A stretch of DNA of 64,000 nt from NCBI RefSeq assembly GCF_026162425.1, contig NZ_JAOBQJ010000002.1, positions 62,001-126,000 on the forward strand. Direction: 5' to 3'. Source of the DNA: Flexivirga meconopsidis. Its GTDB lineage: Bacteria > Actinomycetota > Actinomycetes > Actinomycetales > Dermatophilaceae. The notes beneath the pieces are model-generated. The model searched no databases. It had not been told where the DNA came from and saw only the letters and a list, made by a program, of their open reading frames with translations. The position numbers were made by a program, and so were the translations under genes. Below are positions 1 to 8,336 of the stretch, in pieces (position 1 is the first letter of the stretch; every line of letters begins with the position of its first letter).

Positions 1-1
1 G

Positions 2-160
2 GACACGCTGCGGCGAGTGTTGTGGACTCCCCCGGAACCCTTCGTGGACAACGTGATTCGCGATCGATTGGCCGAGCTCGGCGCGCGGCAGTGGCAGGTC
101 GACCTGGTCACCCCGCTGCTGCTCGAGGCGCCCACCGAACCCGCCGCTACTGACGAGTAA
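2..160 (+). CDS. rnd: Ribonuclease D, C-terminal end (partial)
   Basis: Only the last 52 codons are present; the frame enters from before the window and stops at TAA 158-160. The visible tail has WTPPEP followed by GARQWQVDLVTPLL, which matches the end of actinobacterial HRDC-type ribonuclease D, a 3'-5' exoribonuclease that trims tRNA and other structured RNAs. The DEDD nuclease and HRDC domains lie outside the window, so the call rests on the tail and on position: the homologue Rv2681 is near dxs1 in M. tuberculosis, in the same conserved block found further right here. Confidence 0.7.
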   Translation, partial: DTLRRVLWTPPEPFVDNVIRDRLAELGARQWQVDLVTPLLLEAPTEPAATDE

Positions 161-211
161 CAAAGCGGTTAGAGTCGAGCGCGTCAACTCGTCTCATCTT
201 CGGGAGGCATC

Positions 212-1447
212 GTGCCCCGCACGCTCTCCGAGGTCGTTTTCGTCGATGGCGTCCGCACGCCGTTCGGCAAGGCCGGCGACAAGGGCATCTACGCCCAGAC
301 CCGCGCCGACGACCTCGTCATCAAATGCATTCGTGAACTCCTGCGCCGTCAGCCCGACCTCGACCCGGCCAAGGTCGAAGAGGTCGCGATCGCGGCCACC
401 ACGCAGATCGGCGACCAGGGCCTGACCCTCGGCCGGGTGGCGGGCCTGCTCGCCGGACTGCCGAAGTCGACCCCGGGCTACTCCATCGACCGCATGTGCG
501 CGGGCGCGATGACCGCGGTGACCAACACCGCCTCGAGCATCGCCTTCGGCTCCTACGACATCGGCATCGCCGGCGGCGTCGAGCACATGGGCCGGCACCC
601 GATGGGCGAGGGCGTGGACCCCAACCCGCGGATCATCGCCGAGAAGCTGGTCGACCCGTCCGCGCTGGTGATGGGCGAGACCGCCGAAAACCTGCACGAC
701 CGCTTCCCGGAGATCACCAAGGAGCGCTGCGACGCCTTCGCCGTCGCCAGCCAGGACAAGCTGGCCACGGCGTATGACGAGGGCAAGATCCAGCCCGACC
801 TGGTCACGGTGGCGACCCGGCACGACGAATTGGGCTGGGGCCTGGCGACGACCGACGAGCCGCCGCGCCCCGGCACCACCGTCGACGACCTCGCCCAGCT
901 GAAGACGCCGTTCCGGCCGCACGGCAACGTCACCGCCGGCAATGCCGCGGGCCTCAACGACGGCGCGACCGCCTGCCTGCTCGCCTCCGAGCAGGCAGCG
1001 ACCGAGCACGGGCTGCCGGTCGGGATGCGCCTGGTCAATTACGCCTTCGTCGGGGTCGAGCCCGAGGTGATGGGCATCGGTCCGGTGCCGGCCACCGAGA
1101 AGGCGCTGGCGAACGCCGGCCTGACCATCGACGACATCGGGCTCTTCGAGCTCAACGAGGCCTTCGCCGTGCAGGTGCTCGCCTTCCTCGACCACTTCGG
1201 CATCGCCGACGACGACGAGCGCGTCAACCCGTATGGCGGGGCGATCGCGACCGGTCACCCGCTCGCGTCGTCCGGCGTGCGCCTGATGACGCAGCTGTCC
1301 CGCGAGTTCGCCGAGCACCCCGAGGTGCGTTACGGCCTGACCGCGATGTGCATCGGCATCGGCATGGGGGGCGCGGTCATCTGGGAGAACCCGCACCACA
1401 AGGACTACGTCAGCAGTGTCAGCGCCGACACGGAAGGGGCCGCCTGA
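212..1447 (+). CDS. fadA: Acetyl-CoA C-acyltransferase (beta-oxidation thiolase)
   Basis: Protein of 411 aa, normal for a degradative thiolase, which cleaves 3-ketoacyl-CoA with CoA to give acetyl-CoA and a shortened acyl-CoA. The nucleophile is Cys96 (DRMCAGAMTAV); the C-terminal catalytic pair is His349 (GHPLASSG) and Cys380 (CIGIGMGG). GNAAGLNDGA is the usual CoA/active-site loop. GTG at 212 is chosen because GGGAGG lies 5-10 bases upstream and the protein then begins exactly at the conserved VFVDGVRTPFGK. A TAGAGT hexamer at 170-175 could be the -10 element. The stop overlaps the start of the FadB-like gene (ATGA), so the two are translationally coupled and form the usual thiolase/multifunctional pair. 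Confidence 0.93.
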   Translation: MPRTLSEVVFVDGVRTPFGKAGDKGIYAQTRADDLVIKCIRELLRRQPDLDPAKVEEVAIAATTQIGDQGLTLGRVAGLLAGLPKSTPGYSIDRMCAGAMTAVTNTASSIAFGSYDIGIAGGVEHMGRHPMGEGVDPNPRIIAEKLVDPSALVMGETAENLHDRFPEITKERCDAFAVASQDKLATAYDEGKIQPDLVTVATRHDELGWGLATTDEPPRPGTTVDDLAQLKTPFRPHGNVTAGNAAGLNDGATACLLASEQAATEHGLPVGMRLVNYAFVGVEPEVMGIGPVPATEKALANAGLTIDDIGLFELNEAFAVQVLAFLDHFGIADDDERVNPYGGAIATGHPLASSGVRLMTQLSREFAEHPEVRYGLTAMCIGIGMGGAVIWENPHHKDYVSSVSADTEGAA

Positions 1448-3561
1448 TGACCACCACCACACTGCCCGAGGTCGACGAGGTCGTCACCCACGCCCGCGCC
1501 CACGACATCCAATTGCCCGGCGGCGCAGGCACTTTCGTGCTGATCACCCTGGACAACGGCTTCGACCACACCAAGCCCAACTCGTTCGGCGCCGCCGGCC
1601 TGCGCGAGCTCGGCGCCGCGCTCGATGCGGCGGCCAAGCGGGCCGCGGCCGGCGAGATCGCCGGCGTCGGCATCACCGGCAAGCCGTTCATCTTCGCCGT
1701 CGGCGCCGACCTGACCGCGGTGCCCGCGATCACCGCGCGCGACCAGGCGCTGGAGATCGCCCGGCTCGGCCACGAGACGTTCAGCAAGATCAGCGCTCTG
1801 CCGGTGCCGACCTTCGCGTTCATCAACGGTGCGTCCATGGGCGGCGGCGTCGAGATCGCGCTTTACGCCGACTACCGGACAATCTCCTCGGACGTGCCGG
1901 CATACGCCACGCCGGAGGTGTTCCTCGGGCTGGTGCCGGGCTGGGGAGGCACCTACCTGGTGCCACACCTGATCGGCACCGAGAAGGCCGCGCAGCTGAT
2001 CGTCACCAACCCGCTGTCGCAGAACCGGATGATCAAGGGCAAGAACGCCTTTGAGCTGGGCCTCGCCGACCGGCTGATCGAGCCGGTGACGTTCCTCGAG
2101 GACTCGCTCGCCTTCGCCGCGGGCGTGATCGCCGGCACCGAGCAGGTCGAGCGCGCGACCGTGGACACCTCGGAGGCGGCCTGGGAGGGCCCGCTGGACA
2201 AGGCGGCCGCGGACGCGGACGGGCGCACCGGTAAGGCGGCGCCTGCGGCATACAAGGCGATCGAGCTGATGCGGCTGGCACGCACTGCGAGCCGTGAAGA
2301 GGCGTTCGAGGCCGAGAACCAGGCGCTCGCCGACCTGATCATGAGCGACGAACTGCGTTCTGGCCTCTACGCATTCGACCTGGTGCAAAAGCGCGCCAAG
2401 CGGCCGGCCGGTGCACCGGACAAGTCGCTGGCCCGCAAGGTGACCAAGGTCGGCATCGTCGGCGCCGGCCTGATGGCCAGCCAGATGGCGTTGCTCTTCG
2501 CCCGCAAGCTGAAGGTGCCGGTGGTCCTCACCGACCTCGACCAGGAGCGGGTCGACAAGGGCGTGGCCTACGTGCACGACGAGATCGACAAGCTCGCCGG
2601 CAAGGGCCGGCTCAGCCCTGACGCGAGCAACCGACTCAAGGCTCTGGTCACCGGGTCGGTCTCGGCGGACGGCTTCACCGCGTTCTCGGACGCCGACTTC
2701 GTGATCGAGGCGGTCTTTGAGGAGATGTCAGTCAAGAAGCAGGTCTTCGCGCAGGTCGAGGCGGCGGTGCCGGCCGAGTGCGTGCTTGCGACCAACACGT
2801 CCTCGCTGGACATCACCGAGATGGCGGCCGACCTGTTGCACCCCGAGCGGGTCGTCGGTTTCCACTTCTTCAACCCGGTCGCGGTCATGCCGCTGCTGGA
2901 GATCATCCGCGGCGACGCGACCGACGACGCCACTCTCGCAACGGCTTTCGCCACTTCGCGCAGCCTCGGCAAGACCAGCATCCTGGTCAAGAACAGCCCG
3001 TCCTTCGTGGTCAACCGGCTGCTCGGCCGCTTCATGGGCGAGTCGGGGCGCATCGTCGACGAGGGCACGCCGATCGAGGTCGTGGAGCAGGCGTTCGCGG
3101 GGCTCACCCCGATGCCGCCGTTCATGCTCATCAGCCTGGTCGGCCCGGCGATCGCGCTGCACAACAGCGAGACGCTGGCCGCGGCGTTCCCCGACCGGTT
3201 CGCTGCGTCGCCCAACCTGGCGAAGGTCGTCGAGGCCAAGCTGCCCAGCTTCTACGGCAGCGACGGCAAGCTGGACCCCAAGGTGCTGGAGCTCTTTGAG
3301 GCACCGGCGGACCCGGTCGTGCTCACCGCCGAGCAGGTGCGCGAGCGGGCGCTGGAGGCACTGGCCGACGAGGTGCGCCGCATGCTCGACGAAGGTGTGG
3401 TGCAGGCACCGCAGGACATCGACCTGGCGATGATCACCGGAGCCGGCTTCCCGTTCTGGAACGGCGGCGTGACCCCGCTGCTGGACCGCACCGGGATCGC
3501 CGAGAAGGTCACCGGGTCACGATTCCTGCCGATCGGCGTGGCGAGCGTGCCGGAGGCGTGA
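1447..3561 (+). CDS. fadB: Multifunctional fatty acid oxidation protein (enoyl-CoA hydratase / 3-hydroxyacyl-CoA dehydrogenase)
   Basis: Protein of 704 aa, the usual length for the fused beta-oxidation enzyme. Residues 1 to about 200 are a crotonase domain with the oxyanion-hole segment GASMGGGVEIAL and the second glutamate in TPEVFLGLVPGWGGT. From about residue 330 comes a Rossmann NAD domain (VGAGLMASQMA) and the dehydrogenase segment GFHFFNPVAVMPLLEI with the catalytic His, then the C-terminal helical domain. It hydrates trans-2-enoyl-CoA and oxidises the product to 3-ketoacyl-CoA for the thiolase just upstream. Start ATG 1447 overlaps the thiolase stop. The nucleotide-binding loop reads GAGLMAS where GAGxMGxG is usual, a mild departure. 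A hairpin 70 bases downstream ends the operon. Confidence 0.92.
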   Translation: MTTTTLPEVDEVVTHARAHDIQLPGGAGTFVLITLDNGFDHTKPNSFGAAGLRELGAALDAAAKRAAAGEIAGVGITGKPFIFAVGADLTAVPAITARDQALEIARLGHETFSKISALPVPTFAFINGASMGGGVEIALYADYRTISSDVPAYATPEVFLGLVPGWGGTYLVPHLIGTEKAAQLIVTNPLSQNRMIKGKNAFELGLADRLIEPVTFLEDSLAFAAGVIAGTEQVERATVDTSEAAWEGPLDKAAADADGRTGKAAPAAYKAIELMRLARTASREEAFEAENQALADLIMSDELRSGLYAFDLVQKRAKRPAGAPDKSLARKVTKVGIVGAGLMASQMALLFARKLKVPVVLTDLDQERVDKGVAYVHDEIDKLAGKGRLSPDASNRLKALVTGSVSADGFTAFSDADFVIEAVFEEMSVKKQVFAQVEAAVPAECVLATNTSSLDITEMAADLLHPERVVGFHFFNPVAVMPLLEIIRGDATDDATLATAFATSRSLGKTSILVKNSPSFVVNRLLGRFMGESGRIVDEGTPIEVVEQAFAGLTPMPPFMLISLVGPAIALHNSETLAAAFPDRFAASPNLAKVVEAKLPSFYGSDGKLDPKVLELFEAPADPVVLTAEQVRERALEALADEVRRMLDEGVVQAPQDIDLAMITGAGFPFWNGGVTPLLDRTGIAEKVTGSRFLPIGVASVPEA

Positions 3562-3630
3562 GCCCCGTCATACACTCCGCCGAACGCCCGCGGAAAATAC
3601 CCCGGGGCGACTAGCGAGATATTTCGAGAC

Positions 3631-3663
3631 GGCCCTGTGACATTCGACCCATGTCGCAGGGCC
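3631..3663 (+). terminator. Stem-loop downstream of fadB
   Basis: GGCCCTGTGACAT (3631-3643) pairs with ATGTCGCAGGGCC (3651-3663) across a 7-base loop, giving a 13-bp stem with one G-T pair. The flanks GAGA and TCTC extend it imperfectly. It is 70 bases after the fadB stop and just before the putative promoter of the next gene. The 3' side is not a clean T-run, so termination may be inefficient or Rho-assisted. Confidence 0.6.
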
Positions 3664-3684
3664 ATCTCAATCTCATATGTGGTT

Positions 3685-3697
3685 TACACTTCTCGAC
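3685..3697 (+). promoter_or_regulatory. Putative -10 element and leaderless start of the HTH-MurA-like gene
   Basis: TACACT (3685-3690) fits the actinobacterial TAnnnT -10 pattern and ends 7 bases before ATG 3698, so transcription would begin at or next to the start codon. No Shine-Dalgarno sequence is visible before that ATG, which agrees with a leaderless mRNA. No convincing -35 hexamer is seen. Confidence 0.4.
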
Positions 3698-5227
3698 ATG
3701 ACCGATGACTACCTGGTCCGCGTCGGCACGCTGATCCGCGATGCGCGACGACACAAGAAGCTCACCCAGAGCGAGTTGGCCGAGGCACTGCAGACCTCAC
3801 AGAGCGCCGTGGCGCGCATCGAGCAGGGCAAACAGAACCTCAGTCTCGAGACGCTGGCCCGCATCAGCGAGGCGCTCGACACCGAGGTCGTGGCGGTCGC
3901 CTCGTCGACCCCGCTCAACCTGCGCATCGAGGGCGGCCGCAAGCTGTCCGGCGAGATCGATGTGCGCACCTCCAAGAACGCCGCGGTCGCGTGCCTGTGT
4001 GCCGCCCTGCTCAACAAGGGCAAGACCACCCTGCGCAACCTGGCCCGCATCGAGGAGGTCAACCGCATCACCGAGGTGCTGACCTCGATCGGGGTGAAAA
4101 CCCGGTGGCTGCCGGACAGCAGTGATCTGGAGATCGTGCCGCCGGCACAGTTCGACCTGGACGCGATGGACGAGACAGCGGCGCGTCGTACCCGCACGAT
4201 CCTGATGTTCCTCGGGCCGTTGCTGCACCAGTTCGACCGGTTCAAGCTGCCCAACGCGGGCGGCTGCGACCTCGGCTCGCGCACCGTGGAGCCGCACCTG
4301 CACGCATTGCAGGCGTTCGGGCTCGACGTGGTGGCCTCGCACGGCTACTACGAGGCGAAGGTGGACTCGTCGGTGCGTCCGCGCAAGCCGATCATCCTCA
4401 CCGAGCGCGGCGACACCGTCACCGAAAACGCTTTGTTCGCAGCGGCTTTGTATGACGGGGAGACCGTCATCCGCAACGCCAGCCCCAACTACATGGTGCA
4501 GGACCTCTGCTTCATGCTGGAGAAGTTCGGCGTGCGCATCGAGGGCATCGGCACCACCACGCTGCGAGTGCACGGTGTGCCGGAGATCGACAAGGACGTC
4601 GAGTACCACCCGTCCGAGGACCCGATCGAGGCGATGACACTGCTCGCGGCCGCGGTCGTGACGGAGTCGGAGATCACCATCCGCCGGGTGCCGATCGAAT
4701 TCATGGAGATCGAGCTGACCCTGCTCGAGGGCATGGGGATGAAGTACAGCCTCGGCGAGGAGTACGTCTCGGACAACGGCAAGACCCGGCTGGTGGACCT
4801 GACCACGCAGCCCGGTCCGCTGGAGGCGCCGAAGGACAAGATCCACCCGATGCCGTTCCCAGGCCTCAACATCGACAACCTGCCGTTCTTCGCGGTGATC
4901 GCGGCGTACGCCAACGGCGCGACCACGCTGCACGACTGGGTCTACGAGAACCGCGCGATCTACCTGACCGAGCTCACCCCGCTCGGTGTGCGGGTGCAGC
5001 TGATGGACCCGCACCGGGTGCTGATCGAAGGCCCGACCCGTTGGCGGTCGGCGGAGGTCATGTCGCCGCCCGCGCTGCGGCCGGCCGTGGTCATCCTGCT
5101 GGCGATGCTCGCGGCTCCCGGGGTCTCGGTCCTGCGCAACATCTACGTGATCGACCGCGGTTACGAGCAGCTCGACACCCGTCTCAACAAGCTGGGTGCC
5201 AACATCCAGACCTTCCGGGACATCTGA
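3698..5227 (+). CDS. XRE-type HTH domain fused to a MurA/EPSP-transferase-like enzyme
   Basis: Protein of 509 aa. Residues 5-60 form a Cro/C1-type helix-turn-helix (LTQSELAEALQTSQSAVARIEQ). The rest is an enolpyruvyl-transferase fold close to UDP-GlcNAc 1-carboxyvinyltransferase: TSKNAAVACLCAALL corresponds to the MurA Lys-Asn substrate motif, and Cys190 in NAGGCDLGSRTVEPHL aligns with the PEP-binding cysteine (Cys115 of E. coli). The general Asp of MurA (FPTDMQAQF) appears shifted by three residues (FPGLNIDNLPFF). Such HTH-fused MurA paralogues occur in actinobacteria beside a canonical murA; whether this one makes peptidoglycan precursor or senses cell-wall status through the HTH is unknown. 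ATG 3698 is preferred to the upstream ATG 3677 because the -10 element lies between them. Confidence 0.82.
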   Translation: MTDDYLVRVGTLIRDARRHKKLTQSELAEALQTSQSAVARIEQGKQNLSLETLARISEALDTEVVAVASSTPLNLRIEGGRKLSGEIDVRTSKNAAVACLCAALLNKGKTTLRNLARIEEVNRITEVLTSIGVKTRWLPDSSDLEIVPPAQFDLDAMDETAARRTRTILMFLGPLLHQFDRFKLPNAGGCDLGSRTVEPHLHALQAFGLDVVASHGYYEAKVDSSVRPRKPIILTERGDTVTENALFAAALYDGETVIRNASPNYMVQDLCFMLEKFGVRIEGIGTTTLRVHGVPEIDKDVEYHPSEDPIEAMTLLAAAVVTESEITIRRVPIEFMEIELTLLEGMGMKYSLGEEYVSDNGKTRLVDLTTQPGPLEAPKDKIHPMPFPGLNIDNLPFFAVIAAYANGATTLHDWVYENRAIYLTELTPLGVRVQLMDPHRVLIEGPTRWRSAEVMSPPALRPAVVILLAMLAAPGVSVLRNIYVIDRGYEQLDTRLNKLGANIQTFRDI

Positions 5228-5249
5228 GTTTGATGGCTCGATTCCGCGC

Positions 5250-5993
5250 GTGATCACTCCGTACCTCGATCACCTCGGCGTGATCGCCATGGCGCACCGC
5301 GGCTTCACCGGCCGCGGTGCGCCGGAGAACTCGCTGGCGGCGTTCGGCGCAGCCGTCGATCTCGGCTTTTCGTATGTCGAGACCGACGTCCACGCCACGT
5401 CCGACGGAGTGCTGCTCGCCTTCCACGACGACAAGCTGGACCGCGTAACCGACAGCTCGGGCGAGATATCCCAGTTGCCGTGGTCGACCGTGCGACAGGC
5501 GAAAATCGCTGGCACGCACGAGATTCCGACGCTCGATGCGGTGTTGGACTCCTGGCCGGACTTGCGGGTCAACATCGACTGCAAGTCAGCCGGTGCCGTA
5601 GCTCCCTTGGCCGACGCGATCGAGCGGCACAGTGCGCACGACCGGGTGTGCGTGGCGTCGTTCTCGGACAAGCGGCGTCGTGCCGTGCTGCGCCGGCTGT
5701 CCAAGCCGGTCGCGACCTCCGGCGGACAGTCGGTGATCACCCGATTCGTGCTGGGGATGAACTCCCTGGCGGGGATCGACTGTCTGCAGGTGCCGCAGGG
5801 CGCCGGGCCGGTGCCGGTGGTCACCGCTCGGATGGTGCGGCGGGCTCACGCGGACGGCACGCAGGTGCACGTCTGGACGATCGACGAGCCCGACGACATG
5901 CACCGGTTGCTCGACCTCGGCGTCGACGGGCTCATCACAGATCGCGCCGACACGCTGAAAAACGTGCTGCAGCAACGAGGTCAGTGGGACTGA
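5250..5993 (+). CDS. Glycerophosphodiester phosphodiesterase family protein
   Basis: About 247 aa. The protein opens with the GDPD signature: AHRGFTGRGAPENSL provides the catalytic His and the Asn/Glu pair, ETDVHATSDGVLLAFHD provides the metal-binding Glu-Asp and second His, and the barrel ends with VWTIDEPDDMHRLLDLGVDGLITD. These enzymes hydrolyse glycerophosphodiesters to glycerol-3-phosphate and an alcohol. There is no signal peptide, so it is probably cytosolic. The start is uncertain: GTG 5250 puts the His motif at residue 13, as is usual, but no good ribosome-binding site precedes it. It follows the MurA-like gene by 22 bases and ends 2 bases before the convergent helicase gene. Confidence 0.85.
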   Translation: MITPYLDHLGVIAMAHRGFTGRGAPENSLAAFGAAVDLGFSYVETDVHATSDGVLLAFHDDKLDRVTDSSGEISQLPWSTVRQAKIAGTHEIPTLDAVLDSWPDLRVNIDCKSAGAVAPLADAIERHSAHDRVCVASFSDKRRRAVLRRLSKPVATSGGQSVITRFVLGMNSLAGIDCLQVPQGAGPVPVVTARMVRRAHADGTQVHVWTIDEPDDMHRLLDLGVDGLITDRADTLKNVLQQRGQWD

Positions 5994-5995
5994 GG

Positions 5996-7372
5996 TCAGC
6001 GACCGCGGCGTGAGCTGAACGCGGCCGCGGAGTGTCCGCCGGCGCCGCGCGAGCGTGACTTGCCGCCGGCACCGCCGCCCTTGGGAGACCTACCGTTGTT
6101 GCGGTTGCGCTGCGGGCGGCCAGCACCGTTCTGGCGCTTGGCGTTTCCCCCGCCCGCCTTCGGCTTGGCCGGCGCCTGACCTGGCACGACGAAGCCACCC
6201 TCGACGAGCTGCCGCTCCCCCGGCGCGAGTTCGCGCAGCACCGGGTGGTCGGTCGCCGCGACCTTGGTGGTCGTGGGGTTGATGCCGGCGGCCTTGGTGA
6301 GGCTGCGCACGTCGCCGCGCTGGTCGTCGGTCATCAGGGTCACCACGGTGCCTTCGGCGCCGGCTCGGGCGGTGCGACCGGAGCGGTGCAGGTAGGCCTT
6401 GTGCTCGGCCGGCGGGTCGGCGTGCACGACGAGCGCGACGTCGTCGACGTGGATGCCGCGGGCGGCGACGTCCGTGGCGACCAGCGTCGAGGCGGCACCG
6501 GAGTGGAAGGCGTCGAGGTTGCGGGTGCGGGCGCCCTGACCAAGGTTGCCGTGCAGTTCGACGGCGGGCACCCCGCGTTTGTTGAGTTGCCGGGCGAGGG
6601 CCTTGGCGCCGTACTTGGTGCGGGTGAAGACGACGGTGCGACCGGGCGCCGACGCAAGGTCGGCGACGACGGGGATGCGCAGCTCGCGGTCGATGTGCAG
6701 CACGTGGTGGCGCATCTTGGCGACCGGCGATTGGGGCGAATCCGCCTCGTGTGTCACGGGTTTGCGCAGGAACTCCCGCACCAGGACGTCGATCGCCTTG
6801 TCGAGCGTGGCGGAGAAGAGCAGCCGCTGAGCGTCGCGCGGAGTCTGCTTGAGCAACCGGCGTACACCCGGCAGGAAGCCGAGGTCGGCCATGTGGTCGG
6901 CCTCGTCGAGCACCGTGATCTCGACCGCGTCCAGTGAGCAGTGTCCCTGGGCGATCAGGTCTTCCAGCCGGCCCGGGCAGGCGATGAGGATGTCGACGCC
7001 GGCGCGCAGACCGCGCACCTGCGGGTTCTGTCCGACCCCGCCGAAGACGGTGAGCACGTTGAGTTGTGCGGCGTCGGCGAACGGGGTGATCGCGGCCTGG
7101 ATCTGGGTGACCAGCTCACGGGTCGGCGCGAGGATGAGTGCGCGGGGGCGGCCCGGCGTGCGCTTGGTGCGCTGCGCCTGGAGGCGTGCGACGACGGGCA
7201 GCGCGAAGGCGTAGGTCTTGCCGCTGCCGGTGCGCCCGCGGCCGAGCACGTCGCGCCCGTCGAGGGAGTCGGGCAGCGTTGCTGCCTGGATCGGCGTCGG
7301 GTTGGTAATCCCTTGTGCCGCAAGGATTTCGGCCAGGCGTGCGGGCACGCCGAGCTCGGCGAAAGAGTTCAT
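5996..7372 (-). CDS. DEAD-box ATP-dependent RNA helicase
   Basis: About 458 aa. The motifs appear in order: Q motif (NPTPIQAATLP), Walker A (GRTGSGKT), PTRELVTQI, DEADHMAD, SATLDK, then the helicase C domain with VATDVAARGIHV and HRSGRTARAG. The last 60 residues are a basic Gly/Arg/Asn/Lys-rich tail with an RNA-binding look. It unwinds RNA duplexes with ATP, in ribosome assembly or mRNA turnover; which of the RhlE/CsdA-type paralogues it is cannot be told. Start ATG 7372 places the Q motif at the usual distance; a longer in-frame form from 7456 lacks similarity. No Shine-Dalgarno sequence is visible before ATG 7372. Confidence 0.93.
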   Translation of the reverse strand: MNSFAELGVPARLAEILAAQGITNPTPIQAATLPDSLDGRDVLGRGRTGSGKTYAFALPVVARLQAQRTKRTPGRPRALILAPTRELVTQIQAAITPFADAAQLNVLTVFGGVGQNPQVRGLRAGVDILIACPGRLEDLIAQGHCSLDAVEITVLDEADHMADLGFLPGVRRLLKQTPRDAQRLLFSATLDKAIDVLVREFLRKPVTHEADSPQSPVAKMRHHVLHIDRELRIPVVADLASAPGRTVVFTRTKYGAKALARQLNKRGVPAVELHGNLGQGARTRNLDAFHSGAASTLVATDVAARGIHVDDVALVVHADPPAEHKAYLHRSGRTARAGAEGTVVTLMTDDQRGDVRSLTKAAGINPTTTKVAATDHPVLRELAPGERQLVEGGFVVPGQAPAKPKAGGGNAKRQNGAGRPQRNRNNGRSPKGGGAGGKSRSRGAGGHSAAAFSSRRGR

Positions 7373-7483
7373 GAAAAAGCTACATTCTTGGTCGGTCGCC
7401 CCGCCGATCAGCCAGATTGTGGGCTGGGCATGGAGCAAGCTCGACATGCGCACCAACTCGCGGCGGGGACTGTGACGAGTCGA

Positions 7484-7960
7484 TTAATCACAGTCTACGA
7501 GGTCGCCGACCTGCTCGGCATACCAGGGGTCCGCGACGTGGTCGGCGATCTCGCGGAGCGTCCAGTCGGCGCCGCGCGGCCGATCCCACTCCCCCGGCCC
7601 CGCCGTGAGCAGCCGGAGTCGGAAGGTGCGTGACAACCGAGTGAGTCGCTCGGTCGCCTCGACCAGGTCGACCTCGGTGAACCGGGCGAGGTCGGCCGTG
7701 GTCGTGATCGCGCTTTCGTACCAGCCGTTCGGGCGGGTCGGCACTCCCGCGAGCAGAGCCTCCACCTGAGCCAGGTGGTCGACCAGGTGGTCGCCGTAGC
7801 GGCGAATTGCCTTGTGCGGTGTGAAAATCCGGGCGCCGTCCTCGGCCATTCGCGGAGTGCCGTCCCAGGCGATCCAGGTGCGCGCGAGCTCCAGCACGCG
7901 GGCTGTGGCGCGCTCAACGGCCGCGCCCGGGTCGTCGGTCCGAGTCTCATCGATTTCCAT
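7484..7960 (-). CDS. DinB/YfiT-like small helical protein
   Basis: 158 aa with spaced histidines in HLVDHLAQVEAL and WTLREIADHVADPWYAEQV, the pattern of the DinB/YfiT four-helix-bundle metalloprotein superfamily, members of which are thiol-dependent (mycothiol or bacillithiol) S-transferases or metal hydrolases. The N-terminal half is less typical, so the subfamily is not clear. Start ATG 7960 is chosen because the frame upstream has no family features. It lies 111 bases before the helicase gene on the same strand and directly beside an SDR pseudogene. Confidence 0.6.
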   Translation of the reverse strand: MEIDETRTDDPGAAVERATARVLELARTWIAWDGTPRMAEDGARIFTPHKAIRRYGDHLVDHLAQVEALLAGVPTRPNGWYESAITTTADLARFTEVDLVEATERLTRLSRTFRLRLLTAGPGEWDRPRGADWTLREIADHVADPWYAEQVGDLVDCD

Positions 7961-8017
7961 GCCGTTGACGGTAGGTCCGGGTCGGTTCGGTGATGGCCGA
8001 AGAGTTTTCCGCCTTGC

Positions 8018-8336
8018 GACGAGGACTGGGACACCGTCTACGAACTGAACCTCGTACGGCGTGATGAAGGCCGGCCTCATCAGCCTGGCCAAAACGGTGG
8101 CCGCCGAATACTCCCGGGACCGCATCCGGATGAATGTCGTGGCTGCCGGAGCCGTCGCGACGACAGCGAGCGGCAACACCGAGCCTGAGACCGACGAGAT
8201 ACCGCTGGGGCGCCTCGCCCGCGCCAGCGAGGTCGCTGAGTGTGTTGCCTACCTCGCCTCGGACGCGGCGTCATACATCACCGGTCAGGCACTCACCATC
8301 GACGGTGGAGCTAGTGTGCGAGGTCCGTTCGGCTGA
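8018..8336 (+). pseudogene. Short-chain dehydrogenase (FabG-like) remnant with internal deletion and frameshift
   Basis: From 8018 one frame reads DEDWDTVYELNLV, the segment before the SDR catalytic centre. From 8061 a different frame reads MKAGLISLAKTVAAEYS, then RMNVVAAGAV, LGRLARASEVAECVAYLASDAASYITGQALTIDGG, the canonical SDR C-terminus. The Rossmann GxxxGxG start and the Ser-Tyr-Lys region between NLV and KAG are missing, and the two pieces are out of frame. So this is an eroded gene, not a 91-aa enzyme, although the C-terminal piece from GTG 8061 stays open to the TGA at 8334-8336. Its 3' end overlaps the convergent HNH gene by 52 bases. The intergenic sequence 7961-8017 holds nothing else recognisable. 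Confidence 0.8.

Noticed and set aside
212-1447. A long antisense frame of 422 codons across the thiolase gene
   Set aside because: Same reason: the thiolase has all three catalytic residues, and the antisense product is low-complexity Gly/Arg/Val/His without similarity.
8061-8336. A functional 91-residue short-chain dehydrogenase
   Set aside because: It lacks the nucleotide-binding and catalytic parts, and a matching upstream fragment exists in another frame, so it is a remnant.
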